From: Capitella teleta
Taxonomy: Eukaryota > Annelida > Polychaeta > Capitellidae
Assembly: GCA_000328365.1 (NCBI GenBank)
Contig: KB292432.1
Coordinates: 3,390 to 67,389 of the forward strand
Direction of reading: 5' to 3'
Length of the DNA stretch: 64,000 bases
In this document: piece after piece, positions 1 through 11,652 of the stretch
Layout: each line of letters opens with the position of its first letter
How positions within the stretch are numbered: position 1 is the stretch's first letter
Position numbers and translations under genes: made by a program
Notes under the pieces: generated by a model
The model's input: only the letters and a program-made list of their open reading frames with translations
What the model was told of the DNA's origin: nothing
Database searches by the model: none

Positions 1-1265
1 TCAGGAATTTGATTTTTAGAATATTTGTATGTTTTTTGTTAAATGCATTTCAGGCAACACTTAACCAATTTCGTCGCTTTGGTATTCCAATGATCAAAGT
101 TTGGTACTGAATATTTTAAATTCGCTCATGTCTGTCAATGAGTAAGTCACACTTATTAATGAGGCAAGTTATTTTAGATGACCACTGAAAGTTTGAAAGT
201 CAAAGTTCAAAGGTCAAGGTCGCAGTGATTTTTCAAAGTCTCAAATTGGATTGCTTCCAGCTCATTATTTAATAAAGCTAGCGTCTTACAACATACCTCA
301 AATGATTCAGAGTATCAATATGTATAACAATGCATATTGTTGTTACTGCTCTCAGATGCACCGTTCTTGCGTAATCTTGCGTAACAACAATTATGCCTTT
401 TTCAAATGCAAATATCTCGGTTGTTAAACGGGTTGTGGCATTGAAATTTGCAGAGTATATTGCTAGTATGGCCATCTTATGAAATTATAAGTTTAAATTG
501 GGTTACACCAAGGTCAAGGTCATTGTAGTAATTAAAGCATTTAATTGCACAAATTGATGATTATTTCGAATTTTGTTAATTTTGTAACTTTTCTGAGTTG
601 CATACAACGTGTGTTGTCGAGTCTTGGAAGGAAATGTGATAATTCATAATATTTGTGTGTTTACGGTCGGAACACATATTAGGCAACACTTAGCCAATTT
701 CATTGCTTCGGTATTCCGTTGAAAATTTCATTGCTTCGGTATTCCGTTGAACAAAGTTTGGTACTGAATATTTTGAATTCGCTCATGTCTGTCAATTAGT
801 AAGTTGCACTTATTAATGAAGCAAGTTATTTCGGATTAACACTGAAAGTTTGAAGGTCAAAGGTTAAAGGTCAAGGTCGCAGTGATTTCTCAAAGTTGAA
901 AACGCGATCGCCAATAACTCATTGACTAGTAATGCTAGCAACTTGTAACTGGCATCAAATGATTCAGTGCATCAATATGTAAACTAAAGCTCGGAAGTAT
1001 TTCTGCTCTTAGATGCACCGTTCTTGCGTAATCTTGCATAATAGCAACTAGGACTTTTTCAAATGTGAAATAGCAATTATGATTTTTTCAAATGCCGATA
1101 TCTCTATGATTATGTAAGTTGTGGACTTGAAATTCGCAGAGTATATGCCACGCATACACCTCTTACGAAATCCTGATTTTAAATGAAGTTGCTTGAAATT
1201 CAAGATCATTGTGGTCATTAAAGCATTTCATTGCAAAATTGATTTTTTTTTTTTAAATTCGTTTG
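1..1265. repeat. Two tandem copies of a ~650-base repeat
   Basis: Blocks around 53-600 and 682-1260 match each other in the same order. Both contain the lead AGGCAACACTTA, the phrase AAAGTTTGGTACTGAATATT, then TTCGCTCATGTCTGTCAAT, a run of AAGGTCAAGGTCGCAGTGAT, and later TTGCGTAATCTTGC followed by TTTTTCAAATG. Copy 1 runs off the left edge. Copy 2 has an extra 24-base internal duplication (about 702-757). No coding frame is conserved between the copies, so this looks like a non-coding repeat, perhaps a satellite-like or non-autonomous element. Its family is not recognised. Confidence 0.75.
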
Positions 1266-2338
1266 ATCAACTTTTATTGTCATCAAATTTGACCAATTAT
1301 GACGTTCTTTAATTGACGGTCTGGTGGTATACTGCAATGATAATTGGCTTAGCTTATTTCAATATAAGTCCACGGCACATAGCAAATCTACTGGGCTGAG
1401 CCCAGCTGACCTCTGATAAAGCCATAAATATGTCAACTTCTGTCAACATGCAGATTGAGTTTGAACATGTGCCGCATTGGACTGTTCTGCACAGCCTGTA
1501 TGCTGTAATATTAACAATCTTTGTAATTGTTGTTGCATTGGTTTTCCTCATTTATTAAATGATAATGTAAAGTCATTTCAGGAGGAAATGCATATCTTTG
1601 TAGCTCATTGGTTGCGCAATTCAGCTGTAAATCATAAATTGAAGCATATACTATAGTTTGGCATCATGAACTAATATTGCTGCGATTACGTTCATGTTTC
1701 CTTGATCAATGTTCATCATTAGCTTAATTATTAAAAAATTTCCTTGGTCACATCTCTGATTGATTCTTGTTTTGGAGTTCAGTATATAGTTCCAATTTTC
1801 CGACATATCTACATGTATTTGTAATACGTGCTTTGTAAGCAAATGTATAATGTCACAACACATTACAAATTCCGTATACATGCATTCAACAATGACCTCG
1901 GGGCTGAGCTCATACGAGAATATATTAAAAGCAATCCACACTCTTGAGAAAGACGAGCTATATAGCAATACATGTTTGTATTGGATATTTGTGCCACATG
2001 GAAGTCCCGTAGGAGTGAAACTCTGCTACAGACTGGGTTCCACAGTTGGTGCCAAATTGCTTCGTTCGATCCAGGTGCACATCGATTCGCATGAAAGCAA
2101 CTCAGGGGAGCGTGCGTGACGGCTACCTGCGATGGTATTATGCGTTGTGCATATTAATGACTTGCAGAAAAAAAAAAGGTCAGCTGAATATTCATACGCA
2201 TCTATTGATTTGTCGGCGACGAACCACTCTCCGGGAAGCGGATCGAAGACTTGTGATAATAAGCGATGCATGGCTTGCTTGGCAACCGACTTTCCCGAAT
2301 TACAGAGATTACAAAATTCGTATAACCGCTGAAGCTGC
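1266..2338. other. Intergenic, no supported feature
   Basis: AT-rich sequence before the membrane-protein gene. Open frames on both strands at 1850-2450 are short, overlap one another and lack family resemblance. The last few hundred bases probably hold the promoter and 5' UTR of the gene at 2339, but no clear core element was seen. Confidence 0.5.
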
Positions 2339-3274
2339 ATGGATAACTTGGCTGTGATCTGTGATCCAGGGACCCTCGGCTCAGCCGATTTGGGAGAACC
2401 TAGTCCGGCAGGGAATGGTGAGAGTGTGGGGTTGGCGGACAAGAAACAGGCCAAGTACTACGGCAGGGAGATTGCCACCGTGACACAGGGCACTCCGCAA
2501 CAAGACGCTCAATTTCCTCGATCAGTGTTCATCGGGCGAGTGGAGGCAAATCAAAGAGTGATTGTCCAGAGCCGAAAGGACCAATGGCGAGTGTTCAACA
2601 TCTTGTGGAACCAAGGCTTTGCTCTGGTCATGAGCTATCTCCTGGCGCTGGTCACCTTCATAATGTTCATCCACCTGGAATCGCTGCCCCGACTACCTTT
2701 CCCGTTGATCAAAAACCTCCTGGATTTCGATCCTGATTTCGATCCGTACAACTGGTGGCCGGAGGGGTCCAGTCTGGTGCTGTGTGTGTGGGGGGTCATC
2801 TACCTACGCAAGTTGTTTCTTTTGGTTCTGTGGACAGGGGTCAAAGGTCACGTGTTTAATGATTACTACCACAGCTCAGTGCCCATGGGCGATAATAAGC
2901 GACAGAAGCGCTCTGGTGAGCGATGTTTGAGTTTGTTAGTCATTGGCTTTCATGCTTTGTTCGGCATATGGACAGGTTGGGCCAACAATAAGTACAATGA
3001 CTACATCATTACGGAACCACTGTTGCTGGTACTTGGGATGTGCCTCCTAGTGGCATCTGAAATAATTATGCTGGCGTCATCCGTGTATCACGTGGCCAAG
3101 AGCATGTCTCAAGGTCAATGGTTCGTCTTTGGGAAGTACGGATGCGAAATTGTGACGTGGATCGGATTCGCTCTGGTGTCGTTCACGTTGCCCGCGTGTT
3201 TACTGCTTGCGATTCGCCTCATTCTCACGATTTACCTCGTGAAGTGCGAACGCAGGGCCTCGTGTTGCTGCTGA
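2339..3274 (+). CDS. Intronless multi-pass membrane protein, family unknown
   Basis: A 311-residue open frame in one exon. The first ~85 residues are soluble and polar. Hydrophobic stretches follow at about 92-112 (FALVMSYLLALVTFIMF), 146-168 (LVLCVWGVIYLRKLFLLVLW), 196-215, 226-250 and 268-300, the last long enough for one or two helices, so 5-6 membrane segments are likely. A Trp/Asp-rich loop (about 125-143, with DFDPDFDPYNWWPEG) lies between the first two, and the tail is Cys-rich (ERRASCCC). I do not recognise the family. Other genes here have many short introns, so an intronless gene of this size could be a retrocopy or a lineage-specific gene. The start is the first ATG of the open frame. 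Its length, hydrophobic pattern and steady codon use support a real gene. Confidence 0.7.
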   Translation: MDNLAVICDPGTLGSADLGEPSPAGNGESVGLADKKQAKYYGREIATVTQGTPQQDAQFPRSVFIGRVEANQRVIVQSRKDQWRVFNILWNQGFALVMSYLLALVTFIMFIHLESLPRLPFPLIKNLLDFDPDFDPYNWWPEGSSLVLCVWGVIYLRKLFLLVLWTGVKGHVFNDYYHSSVPMGDNKRQKRSGERCLSLLVIGFHALFGIWTGWANNKYNDYIITEPLLLVLGMCLLVASEIIMLASSVYHVAKSMSQGQWFVFGKYGCEIVTWIGFALVSFTLPACLLLAIRLILTIYLVKCERRASCCC

Positions 3275-3929
3275 AATAATCTCGATTGAATGTATTCATT
3301 TTATAATTAAATCTGTATATTATATAACCTTATTCGTGTGAATATAGCGTGTTGTTATTTCGTCGGTGGATCGATGGATGCAAATAATCACAGCGTATGT
3401 GACGGAGTGAAGTTGCGTCTTTTATGGTGAGAATTGATATTATATGTCGGTGTGCCTTGCGTGACAGAAACACAAAGAAAAAAGTACTAAGTACTAGGTT
3501 AATAATTATTCTAAAGCAATACGGATATGATCTCAGAACCGCACGAGTGTGGAATTCCTGTCAAGGTGAGGCATGCATTGAGTAAAGGAAATCGCCTCAT
3601 TTATGAAATTTTGCGTTGTACATCTATGCCTAGTCTCCTATTCTGGATGAGGTTTTGCCTCGATGTGTAACATGGAGATTACAGGCCTATAATTAAAGGA
3701 TAGCGGCTTACCGTCTGACTCGAGTGAGGGCATGTGTTCTCCAGATGACAACCGCCTTAGTGTATGGTGTATGCATATGTTGTTCACGAACGACCCAACC
3801 AGGAAGGTCGAAGTTCTCATTCAGTCAACGGGTCTATTGACTCACTCGCTTGTAGACAGGCCCATGTCGTCAGACTAGCCTAAAGGTCAGGCTGAAGTAG
3901 GATCATGATGTACGTGTTGGCTAATACAG
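3275..3929. other. Intergenic, 3' flank of membrane-protein gene
   Basis: The sequence after the stop is AT-rich (TTATAATTAAATCTG around 3301) and may hold the poly(A) site, though no exact AATAAA is seen close to the stop. Nothing else could be supported. Confidence 0.4.
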
Positions 3930-4150
3930 GATTGTTGGCCGAATGGCAGGTATCTGTCAGACTGTCGGGGTCTCGATCCCTCGTCGACAGCCAGGCTTCA
4001 GCGCATACAGAACAAGGCTGCCCGAATCGTCACGCAAGTAAATCCGCCCATATGCGAGCACGTTAGATGCGAGGATTCTGGGTGATCGCCGGTTATATCT
4101 TGTGAAGCTCTGTGCTCCAAGTTGAGCTCCTAAGATAATAATAAGATCGT
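3930..4150 (+). mobile_element. tRNA-derived SINE head joined to a LINE-like tail
   Basis: A Pol III-type promoter is visible. The A box is TTGGCCGAATGG (3934-3945) and the B box is GGGTCTCGATCCC (3967-3979), as in Ser/Leu tRNAs. Directly after it, one frame reads RLQRIQNKAARIVTQ (about 3993-4037), which resembles the 'IQN-AAR-VT' motif near the end of CR1/L2/Jockey-type reverse transcriptases. The frame stops soon after. The segment ends in a short AATAATAATA tail, typical of CR1-like 3' ends. It is either a composite SINE using a LINE tail or a SINE next to a LINE scrap. Confidence 0.55.
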
Positions 4151-4851
4151 TTTTACCAAATAAATTTATTATAATTTTCCAAATGAATTACTGAAAATCA
4201 GATTGGAATCGATGCTTGTGATCCACATAATAATAAGCTTGCAAGTAGATACATCAAATGCAATTGAATTACAGGCTGTATTGCACATTCTGTCTTATTA
4301 CTATACATGTATACATAGTGCAACTGCTCTCCAACTGATTCATCAATTTGCTTTGATCTTCACGTTATGATTGATCGATGTACGTGACACATGTGTTACG
4401 TTATGATTTGAAAGTGCGTTATGAACATGTTAATGCTCGCAGCTGAATAGTGCGAATTTTTAAAGTTGAGTCATTGTAAAACGACGTTCGCATAATGCGC
4501 GAGTGTGTGTGGAAAGCGCAATATTTCATTCACACTGTCATATGTTTATGCGTTCACATTATTTTGTGGCTGCGGCGATTCGTGGTTTCCGCACGCATTA
4601 TTTAGAGAAGGATCGTGTTGGATAATTATTTGAGGCAGCGTGATCTGTGCATTCTTGAAGATCCTATATAGCTTCACGAAACCCGAGAATCTTTGGCATG
4701 CTCCAACCACGGTTGCCATAGAAACGCACGTTTTCAATTTCAAAGCCAAAGGAAGATTGAAGATTCCGATGGAAATATTTCCCGCACACAGGAACCGCAC
4801 GCACGTAATTACGTGAAGGGCGCTTTACCTGTAAATCGTAAATATATGTAT
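4151..4851. other. Intergenic, nothing recognised
   Basis: AT-rich sequence with short random frames on both strands. No RNA gene, repeat boundary or family match was seen. Confidence 0.4.
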
Positions 4852-5557
4852 AAACTATATAGGCCTATGTGTGCCAAAAGTAGTCTATCTACTCCATGTT
4901 AAACATTTCAATGCTTTTCAATGGCGCTACGCATTTCTGAGAAAGTGTTATAAAACAGATCGCAGTGTAAGAATTACGCAAAGATAACAGGAAGAAATAC
5001 TTGGTATGGGTGGTCTAACATGTCATTCTGTTCTATTCCTATCATTGATATTCCAATTTCATCAACATTTATGCCGATTTATCTCAATTAATAGAGTGCC
5101 CTCATCATTTCGCGATATTTCCACTTTTGTGGCAAACAGTGTCCCGGACCATGGATAGGCTTCATTGAACGCATAATTAAAGCAACGCTCTCGTACTATT
5201 GATTTGTTTTAGAGTGCTATAGTTGTGACAGTAGCACTAATGTTTATCTCCTAAAATCAAAACAAAACAGAGAGTTTGTATTGAAGCGCCATACAAGAGA
5301 TGACATTCCTTAATGCTCGTTCAGGGGCTCATCTGATTTTGCTCTCTTTGCGATCACTCACCACTCGCATTTAAATGTTCCTCCCTCGTTCAAAATATAC
5401 TTTTTACTTGATTTCTTTGTATAAATGGGCTCAGAATAACATAGTTAATTCATACCAGGTAGTTATTTTTTTTGGACTAATTGATACATTTTAGCCAAGT
5501 TTAGAGTTTTGTTTTTAACATGGAGTAAATAGACTATTTTGACCCACTCTGTATATT
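4852..5557. mobile_element. MITE-like DNA transposon with ~45-base inverted ends
   Basis: The left end carries TAGTCTATCTACTCCATGTT (about 4881-4900). The right end carries AACATGGAGTAAATAGACTA (about 5518-5537) followed by the outer ACCCACTCTGTATA, which pairs with the left end when reverse-complemented at roughly 80% identity over ~45 bases. The 700-base interior has no long frame. The left half is homologous to the reverse complement of 8095-8470, which shows this is a multi-copy family. The superfamily is not assigned. Confidence 0.65.
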
Positions 5558-8094
5558 ATTGGTTTGCATACTGTGCATTAGTATACAATCATTTAGCTGT
5601 CTTTAATTTTAATCGCTTGGTCCACAACACACTTCACAGAGCAACTTCAAACCTATAATGCACATAATTAAAGTGGGTCGGATGGCATCGGTCAGCTTGA
5701 AACCTGAGCTGGTCCGCAGGATGGGGTAAGCGGTCTGCCCATTGTCCGAGCAGTCCCTCCTCGGCCCAACCCACTGACAAAAAACGACAAAACACCTGTG
5801 AAATCGGTGCTATGAACTTGTGTGGAGGCGTTTAGCTTTCAATTAAGTGGTCATTGCTGCAGATGGTCAACTACTGACCATTAGACTGCCCAGCGGACTC
5901 GCAATATTGCCAGCGAGACCCTCGGACCAATAAATCGCCCTGTGCCTCAGCGGATACAAATGGTGATCACCTGAGAGCGCTGGCACCTCACCAATCAGGA
6001 GAGGTGGCAGGTAGGATCAGGTTACAGCCGCACGAGCCCAAGTCGTTGGATGCGCTGGGAGGCATTCTGTGCAGGGAGGCACATGCTGATGCCGGGAGGG
6101 AGGGGGGCGATTATCCTGTGTAAGCCATGGTAAAAGATGGTCGCTCATGGAAGTTCAGCTTAGTTTCTATCTCAAGATAGATTTGGGGAAAGGCAAAACA
6201 ATTCGCATGCTTTACTTTTATTTGCGAAATTGGGAACGGCATATATTCGGCAATCGGGCCAAACCACTTTTGCAATTCCGTCTGCAAGTTAAAACCACGG
6301 TGTTGTTCGTTCCGAAATCGAAATTGACACGGAAATTGACAAGCTAAAAATGGCCGCGCTTGAAATGGACAAGGTGAAAATGAGCAGGCCATTATTTTCC
6401 CCTCTTTAACGTCACACAAAGAAAAAGTGAAAAAAAAAAAAAAAAAAAAAAATACACGTTTTAAATACAAGATTTGTGATATTAATTTTGAGCGACAAAG
6501 TGTTGATTTTGTACACTTAATAATACAAGTATTGTAGAATACACGGAATTCATTTAGTCTAATACAAAGTAGGCTAATATAAAAACTGATTCAGTTTGAA
6601 AAAGTCAATAATATACAGTGTATCGGAATTGAAGTTAATACCACAATGTTTAGGCCTATTTATTTAATGTAATGTGCATGCACTATAATATTATAAAGTT
6701 CACAATCAGAGCAACGCATGATCTCTTGTTGTACAACCTACACCTAAGTCCACCTGATGCAGTATGATGTAATCGTACTCAACTTTGCTCTATGTCACAA
6801 AATTATTAATTGGATTGTGAATAAAAGAAGCGAGTAAATACTTTATTATTGTATACGCCTACTCGGCGGCAAAGAACACGAGGCGAAAATGGTTTCATTG
6901 GCTCGAGAGGGACACCTGCTCAGGGCAATTAGCGCTTTTGTCGCAACTAATTTGTTGCATGATATTCACGGCTGAGGGATTGTGGTCGACCACTTCAATC
7001 TGGCGTCATTCATCTCACTGCCTTTACTTCTATCTGTGATTATGTCACTACAAGGAGGCACCACGCGGCGACAGTCGACATCCTCGCTGGTCTCTTTGCC
7101 CTCAATTGGCTTAGTTTACATGCAATGTTGTTCTATGGGCGATAATTCAGTAGCGTCTCCAATGACGCTTCAAAAGGCCCAGCGAACAGATTCGATCACA
7201 TGCTGCGAAAGTGCTGTCTGTATAGACGCGCGCCGCTCCTGCGATCACTTTATTAGCCATTGCTTTGTGTTCGAATGGACAATGAACGGGAATCTGCAAG
7301 ATGAAAGAACTCAGAGGCGAGCCTCGTCTATAATCAAGGATAACCGAAGTCTTATATTTGACAAAACAAACATTTAGCGCAGGCATTGCCGCGAGCGAGA
7401 ATCGGAGGAGACCTTCGCAGCTTCCTCCCTTCAAACATCCTTTTTATCGCCCACTTTTTCCGGTAAAGGAAGTGATTGAATTTCAGCCTTCTGTTCACTG
7501 GTATAGATCACAGATCTGTCCATTAATTAGATGCCACGAGATCGCCTGTATATGCTTATGTTGCTGAAGCTGCTTGGTTACATAACCCAGGCTATATTTT
7601 GTGTATAAGGCCCATTTGTCTTTCCTAATCATTGCACAATACGTCTTAAGACAGGACTAGTATTATGCGTTAAGCTACATAGTTAGACCTCATTACGAAA
7701 TTATTTCAAATCAGCAAGTGGGAACCATCGGTCACGTTACTCACTAGCCCCACAAGAAGTAACCGAGGATCATCCTGAATCATCGGTTATATAACGTTCT
7801 CATTGGCTTCCTGGGCAAATTCTAGAAATGGCCAGTGTTCGGACTCTAAAAGATTCCGCATAACGATTCTTGCATTAACGAGTGATGAATAGTGAATTTT
7901 CCCACTCGTGCAGGTTGCAGATTGACATCGCGAGAGAGAGAAAAAAAAAAAAAAATAAAAAATAATAATAATAATAAAAATAAATAAAACCGACCAAGAA
8001 AGTGAACATTTCTTCATTTTCTCGCCTCATTAAAAAATATGTATTAAACAAGTAAATATTGCGGTAATGAAGTTCAAAAGGCTTTGTTAAAGGT
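5558..8094. other. Intergenic, simple repeats only
   Basis: There is a poly(A)/poly(T) tract at about 6430-6452 and an A-rich AATAATAATA tract near 7935-7990. A GC-richer block at 5640-6130 could be an old repeat but has no recognised ends. Open frames at 6982-7434 on both strands overlap each other and have no family signature, so no gene is called. Confidence 0.4.
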
Positions 8095-8470
8095 AATATT
8101 AATCTAGTACAGTCAAAACAAAATCCGTCTCAAACAAAGAGCAAGACGTGCGAGAGTGATATCTTATTAATGCTTTCAATGGTGCTTGTTCTTGACCCGG
8201 GGCCTTCCCAACAACATTGAAAATATCACCGAATGTTGGGTACACTCTTCGCTGAGATAAATCGGCATCAACGTCAATGGAATTTGAATAGAAATTGCAG
8301 CATGACTAACTAACTATACCTGGTATTTATTTCTCTTATCTTTTCGTGGTTTTAACACAGCGACCTGTTATACAACACTTTCTCTGAAAATGCGCAGTGC
8401 CATTGAAATGCATCGAAATTGTTAACATGGAGTAGATTCAGTAGTGCACGCATTTGGCCCACTCTGTATA
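8095..8470 (-). mobile_element. Second, inverted and partial copy of the 4852-5557 MITE
   Basis: The reverse complement of this segment matches 4852-5230. Shared blocks include TACTCCATGTTAA (8426-8438), the phrase TCAGAGAAAGTGTT and ATGCCGATTTATCTCA. The outer end near 8468 reads CTATACAGAGTGGGCCAAA when reversed, like the outer end of the first copy. The other inverted end is not obvious, so this copy is probably truncated. Confidence 0.6.
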
Positions 8471-9504
8471 GTGTGTGACTTATTATACATTGCACACAGT
8501 ACGGGAAATTAAGAGTCTGGTATGTTTTGACCAGTTTGAAATAACCGTTGTATCGATTAAAGTAAATCTTGAGTTCCAGACGGAGCCGCAGAGACAGCGT
8601 GACTCTCCGTCGTCGCCTGCCAAATGACAGGGCTGCGCTGACAACCCGCGTTTAATTCGTGAGGTTTCTCCTGCTTCGACTTCAGTTCAAAAGAAAGAAG
8701 TTAACTTTGTGAGCAGATGTGGTTAAAAGGCATTATGATGTTTTCATTTGCGTTGATTGTGCAGGTGACCGAGCAGCATGCGAACTCAACCTGACAACTT
8801 CTCCTCGTTGCGGCCATTGATCAAACAGACACGCGGCGAAGGTCTTTCACATGTCCATTCGAAGCTGAATCTTTTCATGGGAATTTTCAATCTGCGCTGA
8901 TAAATATCTCGCAATCACTAGTGTTGGGTTTATAATTATCCCAATTACACTTACTTAATTATAGACATAAGAATAATTAAAAGTTATTTGACTGGCATTA
9001 TCATCGATGAATGTTGATGTTTTATATATATAACTTTATGGTATTTTTTTTCTCTTAAAGAAGGATGGGGGGGGGGGGTGGATACCTGGTGTGCAATTAA
9101 ACACGCTTCCGCTGCTTCGATATAAAGAAGATTCACTTCACCTGAGTTTGAGCTTCATTACCTGTCTTGAAGGTAGTTTTCCATTAGGACAGGTTGCAGC
9201 GATTTTATTCATTATTTATATTTTACGCGGATCGATCGTTTGCGGTTTTGGTCATTCGAGGGTGAACGGCGTGACATATGTATGGCGCATCAAATGTTCA
9301 TTAATTTGCCATGAAATCTGTTGAATACAGGTAGATGAAGTCGAACCGTGCATTTACGTGTATATTGACAATGAGCGGGCGGCCTATATAATCGCTGCAT
9401 GTGTGCATATACACGAATTTCATCAACAGGTAATTTGAAAATGCTTTTAATAATAAGTTCCTAAGCAACACCTAAGTCATCAATCTCTGTATGCTCGGTA
9501 AATT
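8471..9504. other. Intergenic upstream of the Olig-type gene
   Basis: No gene is supported. A poly(G) tract lies at 9067-9078. The GC-richer patch at 8575-8650 could be regulatory, but nothing specific is seen. Confidence 0.35.
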
Positions 9505-9903
9505 TTGCCAACGAGCTCGACGGATCTCACAAAGTCCTCTGATCGGCGCCATTTCGTTCCCGGGGGATTTGTCGCTCGAGCGAAGCCGTTTTTCAGAAAT
9601 GCTTTGAAGTCGCAGCGGATTCAATTCCTGTGTGGACCGGGGTCGATTGGGAAAAGTCTGGGGCCCATCGAGGAGCAGTTGGCCAACAGATTGCTCACAC
9701 CCTCGCGGCTCCCCAGGGAGATGAACGCAGGACTGTTGGGTCGGAGGTCAAGGGGAGTTAAGCCCCGCCCCTGCACACGACACTTAGGCCAGTGCACCGC
9801 CCTATTGGACGGAGCACCAAGGCGTGACGACAGCGACTTACTTAAGCACAGGTGAACGCCACTCAACACCTGATTTTAAGGATTTTGCGAAATTCCTGGA
9901 GTG
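9505..9903 (+). promoter_or_regulatory. Probable promoter/5' UTR of the Olig-type gene
   Basis: A GC-rich stretch directly upstream of the bHLH start. It contains an inverted CCAAT box (CCTATTGGACGG near 9803) and a CCGCCCC-type GC box when read on either strand around 9763-9770. An open frame crosses it but has no family resemblance. Assignment as promoter/leader rests on position and these short motifs. Confidence 0.35.
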
Positions 9904-10647
9904 ATGCATAGAATGGAGCACCAACTGGAAAACCACAGTGACGACTACATTGACGTCATGCACGAAGCGAAGGACGACGCAGACAGCAGCAGCGACAGCT
10001 CCAATCCGGACGCCAGGTCATCCTCTTCGTCCAAACATCGATCTCATCGTGATAGACAACGAGGCAGCCGTGGAGGTATCGATCGACAATTGTTGAGTAT
10101 GAACGAATTGCAGAATCTGAGATTGAAGATCAACAGCCGAGAACGGAAGCGAATGCACGACCTGAACTCTGCGCTCGATTCCTTGAGAGAGGTCATGCCG
10201 TACGCTCACGGTCCTTCCGTTCGAAAGCTCTCCAAAATCGCAACCCTGCTGCTCGCTCGAAACTACATTCTCATGCTCTCGAATTCACTAGACGAAATGA
10301 AGAAGCTGATGTCTGCCGCTTGCAGCAACAACCAGTCCCGCGCTGGAGAAGCCGCTTCTGCAGCCGCTGCCATGCCGCCCTCGCCCTGCTTGCCACCCGG
10401 GCTGTTCGGCGCCCTGCATCCCGCCGCCCTGCCTCCCCCGCCGCTGATGACAGGGTTGCCCAGGCACCCGTCTCCCATACACGGCGTCCACCCTTCCTTC
10501 GGGTGTTCAGACTACAAACCTTCCTCCTTATCACCCCACACCCTCGGACCTTCGCCCTTCCAGCTTGTGACTCCGAGGTCTCTGCAGGCTGCAAGCCACT
10601 CGTTGCCTTCGTCGCAAGCGAACTATTCCGTGGCTAAAATGCCATGA
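9904..10647 (+). CDS. Olig: Olig-family bHLH transcription factor
   Basis: A single-exon gene of 247 residues. The bHLH domain spans about residues 72-130: [17 protein letters not shown] (basic region and helix 1), the loop with [13 protein letters not shown], and helix 2 with [20 protein letters not shown]. From memory this is nearly identical to vertebrate OLIG1/2/3; bHLHe22/Beta3 has 'LNINARERRRMHD' instead, so Olig is the better call. Family members bind E-boxes as dimers and act mainly as repressors in neural patterning. A Ser/Asp-rich N-terminal part precedes the domain, and a Pro/Ala/His-rich tail follows (about 150-247). Olig genes are commonly single-exon, as here. The ATG at 9904 was chosen; the preceding in-frame codon is GTG. 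Another start, MEHQ, lies three codons on. Confidence 0.93.
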   Translation: MHRMEHQLENHSDDYIDVMHEAKDDADSSSDSSNPDARSSSSSKHRSHRDRQRGSRGGIDRQLLSMNELQNLRLKINSRERKRMHDLNSALDSLREVMPYAHGPSVRKLSKIATLLLARNYILMLSNSLDEMKKLMSAACSNNQSRAGEAASAAAAMPPSPCLPPGLFGALHPAALPPPPLMTGLPRHPSPIHGVHPSFGCSDYKPSSLSPHTLGPSPFQLVTPRSLQAASHSLPSSQANYSVAKMP

Positions 10648-11413
10648 TACCTCAGTGCTGCGGCGTCGATCTCGACGGTGACGTCATTCCAAGCTGTGTT
10701 CACCAGTGCCGATACCTCAAGATGTCACATCGGACATTATTTCCACGTTTTTCACATTTGTTGTTGATATTTTCCCTCACATGTTTATGTAATACACTGT
10801 TTTCTATATATACTTGGAGTTTGGTGTCGTATTTCACATGGTTCTATCGCAGTTTGCGTGCATTCACTTAAAAGTAAATTCACAGAAGTCCCGGACAATT
10901 TCATAATTCAGCATCCATGCATGCAGCTGGGATTGCATGCATGTAGTTTGCTTACGTCAAAGGAAATCTCATATATTTCCGTATAATTTGTAATTTCGTT
11001 TCGTGATGCGAATCCTTGGTATACGGAGAAACGAATATGTGTACTTGAATGACCTCTAATTGGTCTATTCCCGGAATTCATCACGACGGTGATTTGTCTC
11101 CAGTTAGAACGCCCGGTTATTTATCCAAGACCAAGTCACGTTTATATACAAAGAGGAGGAATCTCAATACGAATGATCTGAAAATTACAGTTGCGGAATT
11201 TTCAGTTTGGTTTTGCTATTTTTTGTAATATTATTCAGTTAACATTCTTTGGTTGTAAACACAATTTAATATTCTCCAACAGGAGAAAAAAACAGCAACA
11301 ACAACAAACAAACACAAACACATTGATAATAATAATTACGAACTTGTCCTGGCATCGTTTGTTTGTTGTTTGCCAATGCACGGAGATAATTCAAGTTTTG
11401 AAACAAAGTGAGT
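10648..11413. other. 3' flank of Olig gene
   Basis: Probable 3' UTR followed by AT-rich intergenic sequence. It includes a GCATGCATGCAG-type palindromic patch near 10915-10940. No further gene was seen. Confidence 0.35.
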
Positions 11414-11652
11414 ATTTTTATTTTATTTTATTTTATTTTATTTTATTTTATTTTATTTTATTTTATTTTATTTTATTTTATTTTATTTTATTTTATTTTA
11501 TTTTATTTTATTTTATTTTATTTTATTTATTTTATTTTATTTTATTTTATTTTATTTTATTTTATTTTATTTTATTTTATTTTATTTTATTTTATTTTAT
11601 TTTATTTTATTTTATTTTATTTTATTTTATTTTATTTTATTTTATTTTATTA
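11414..11652. repeat. (TTTTA)n pentanucleotide microsatellite
   Basis: About 240 bases of nearly perfect TTTTA repeats, roughly 48 units, with one interruption near 11524-11530 where a T is missing. The long open frames that cross it (Phe-Ile-Leu-Phe-Tyr repeats) are an artefact of the repeat. Confidence 0.98.

Noticed and set aside
2026-2454. A 142-residue minus-strand frame overlapping the membrane-protein start
   Set aside because: It overlaps the better-supported plus-strand gene in antisense and shows no family motif.
6982-7434. A 131-residue plus-strand and a 95-residue minus-strand frame
   Set aside because: They overlap on opposite strands, have no recognisable domain, and no splice or promoter context supports either.
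10263-10637. Several frames in and opposite the Olig gene
   Set aside because: They are shadows of the GC-rich Pro/Ala tail in other frames.
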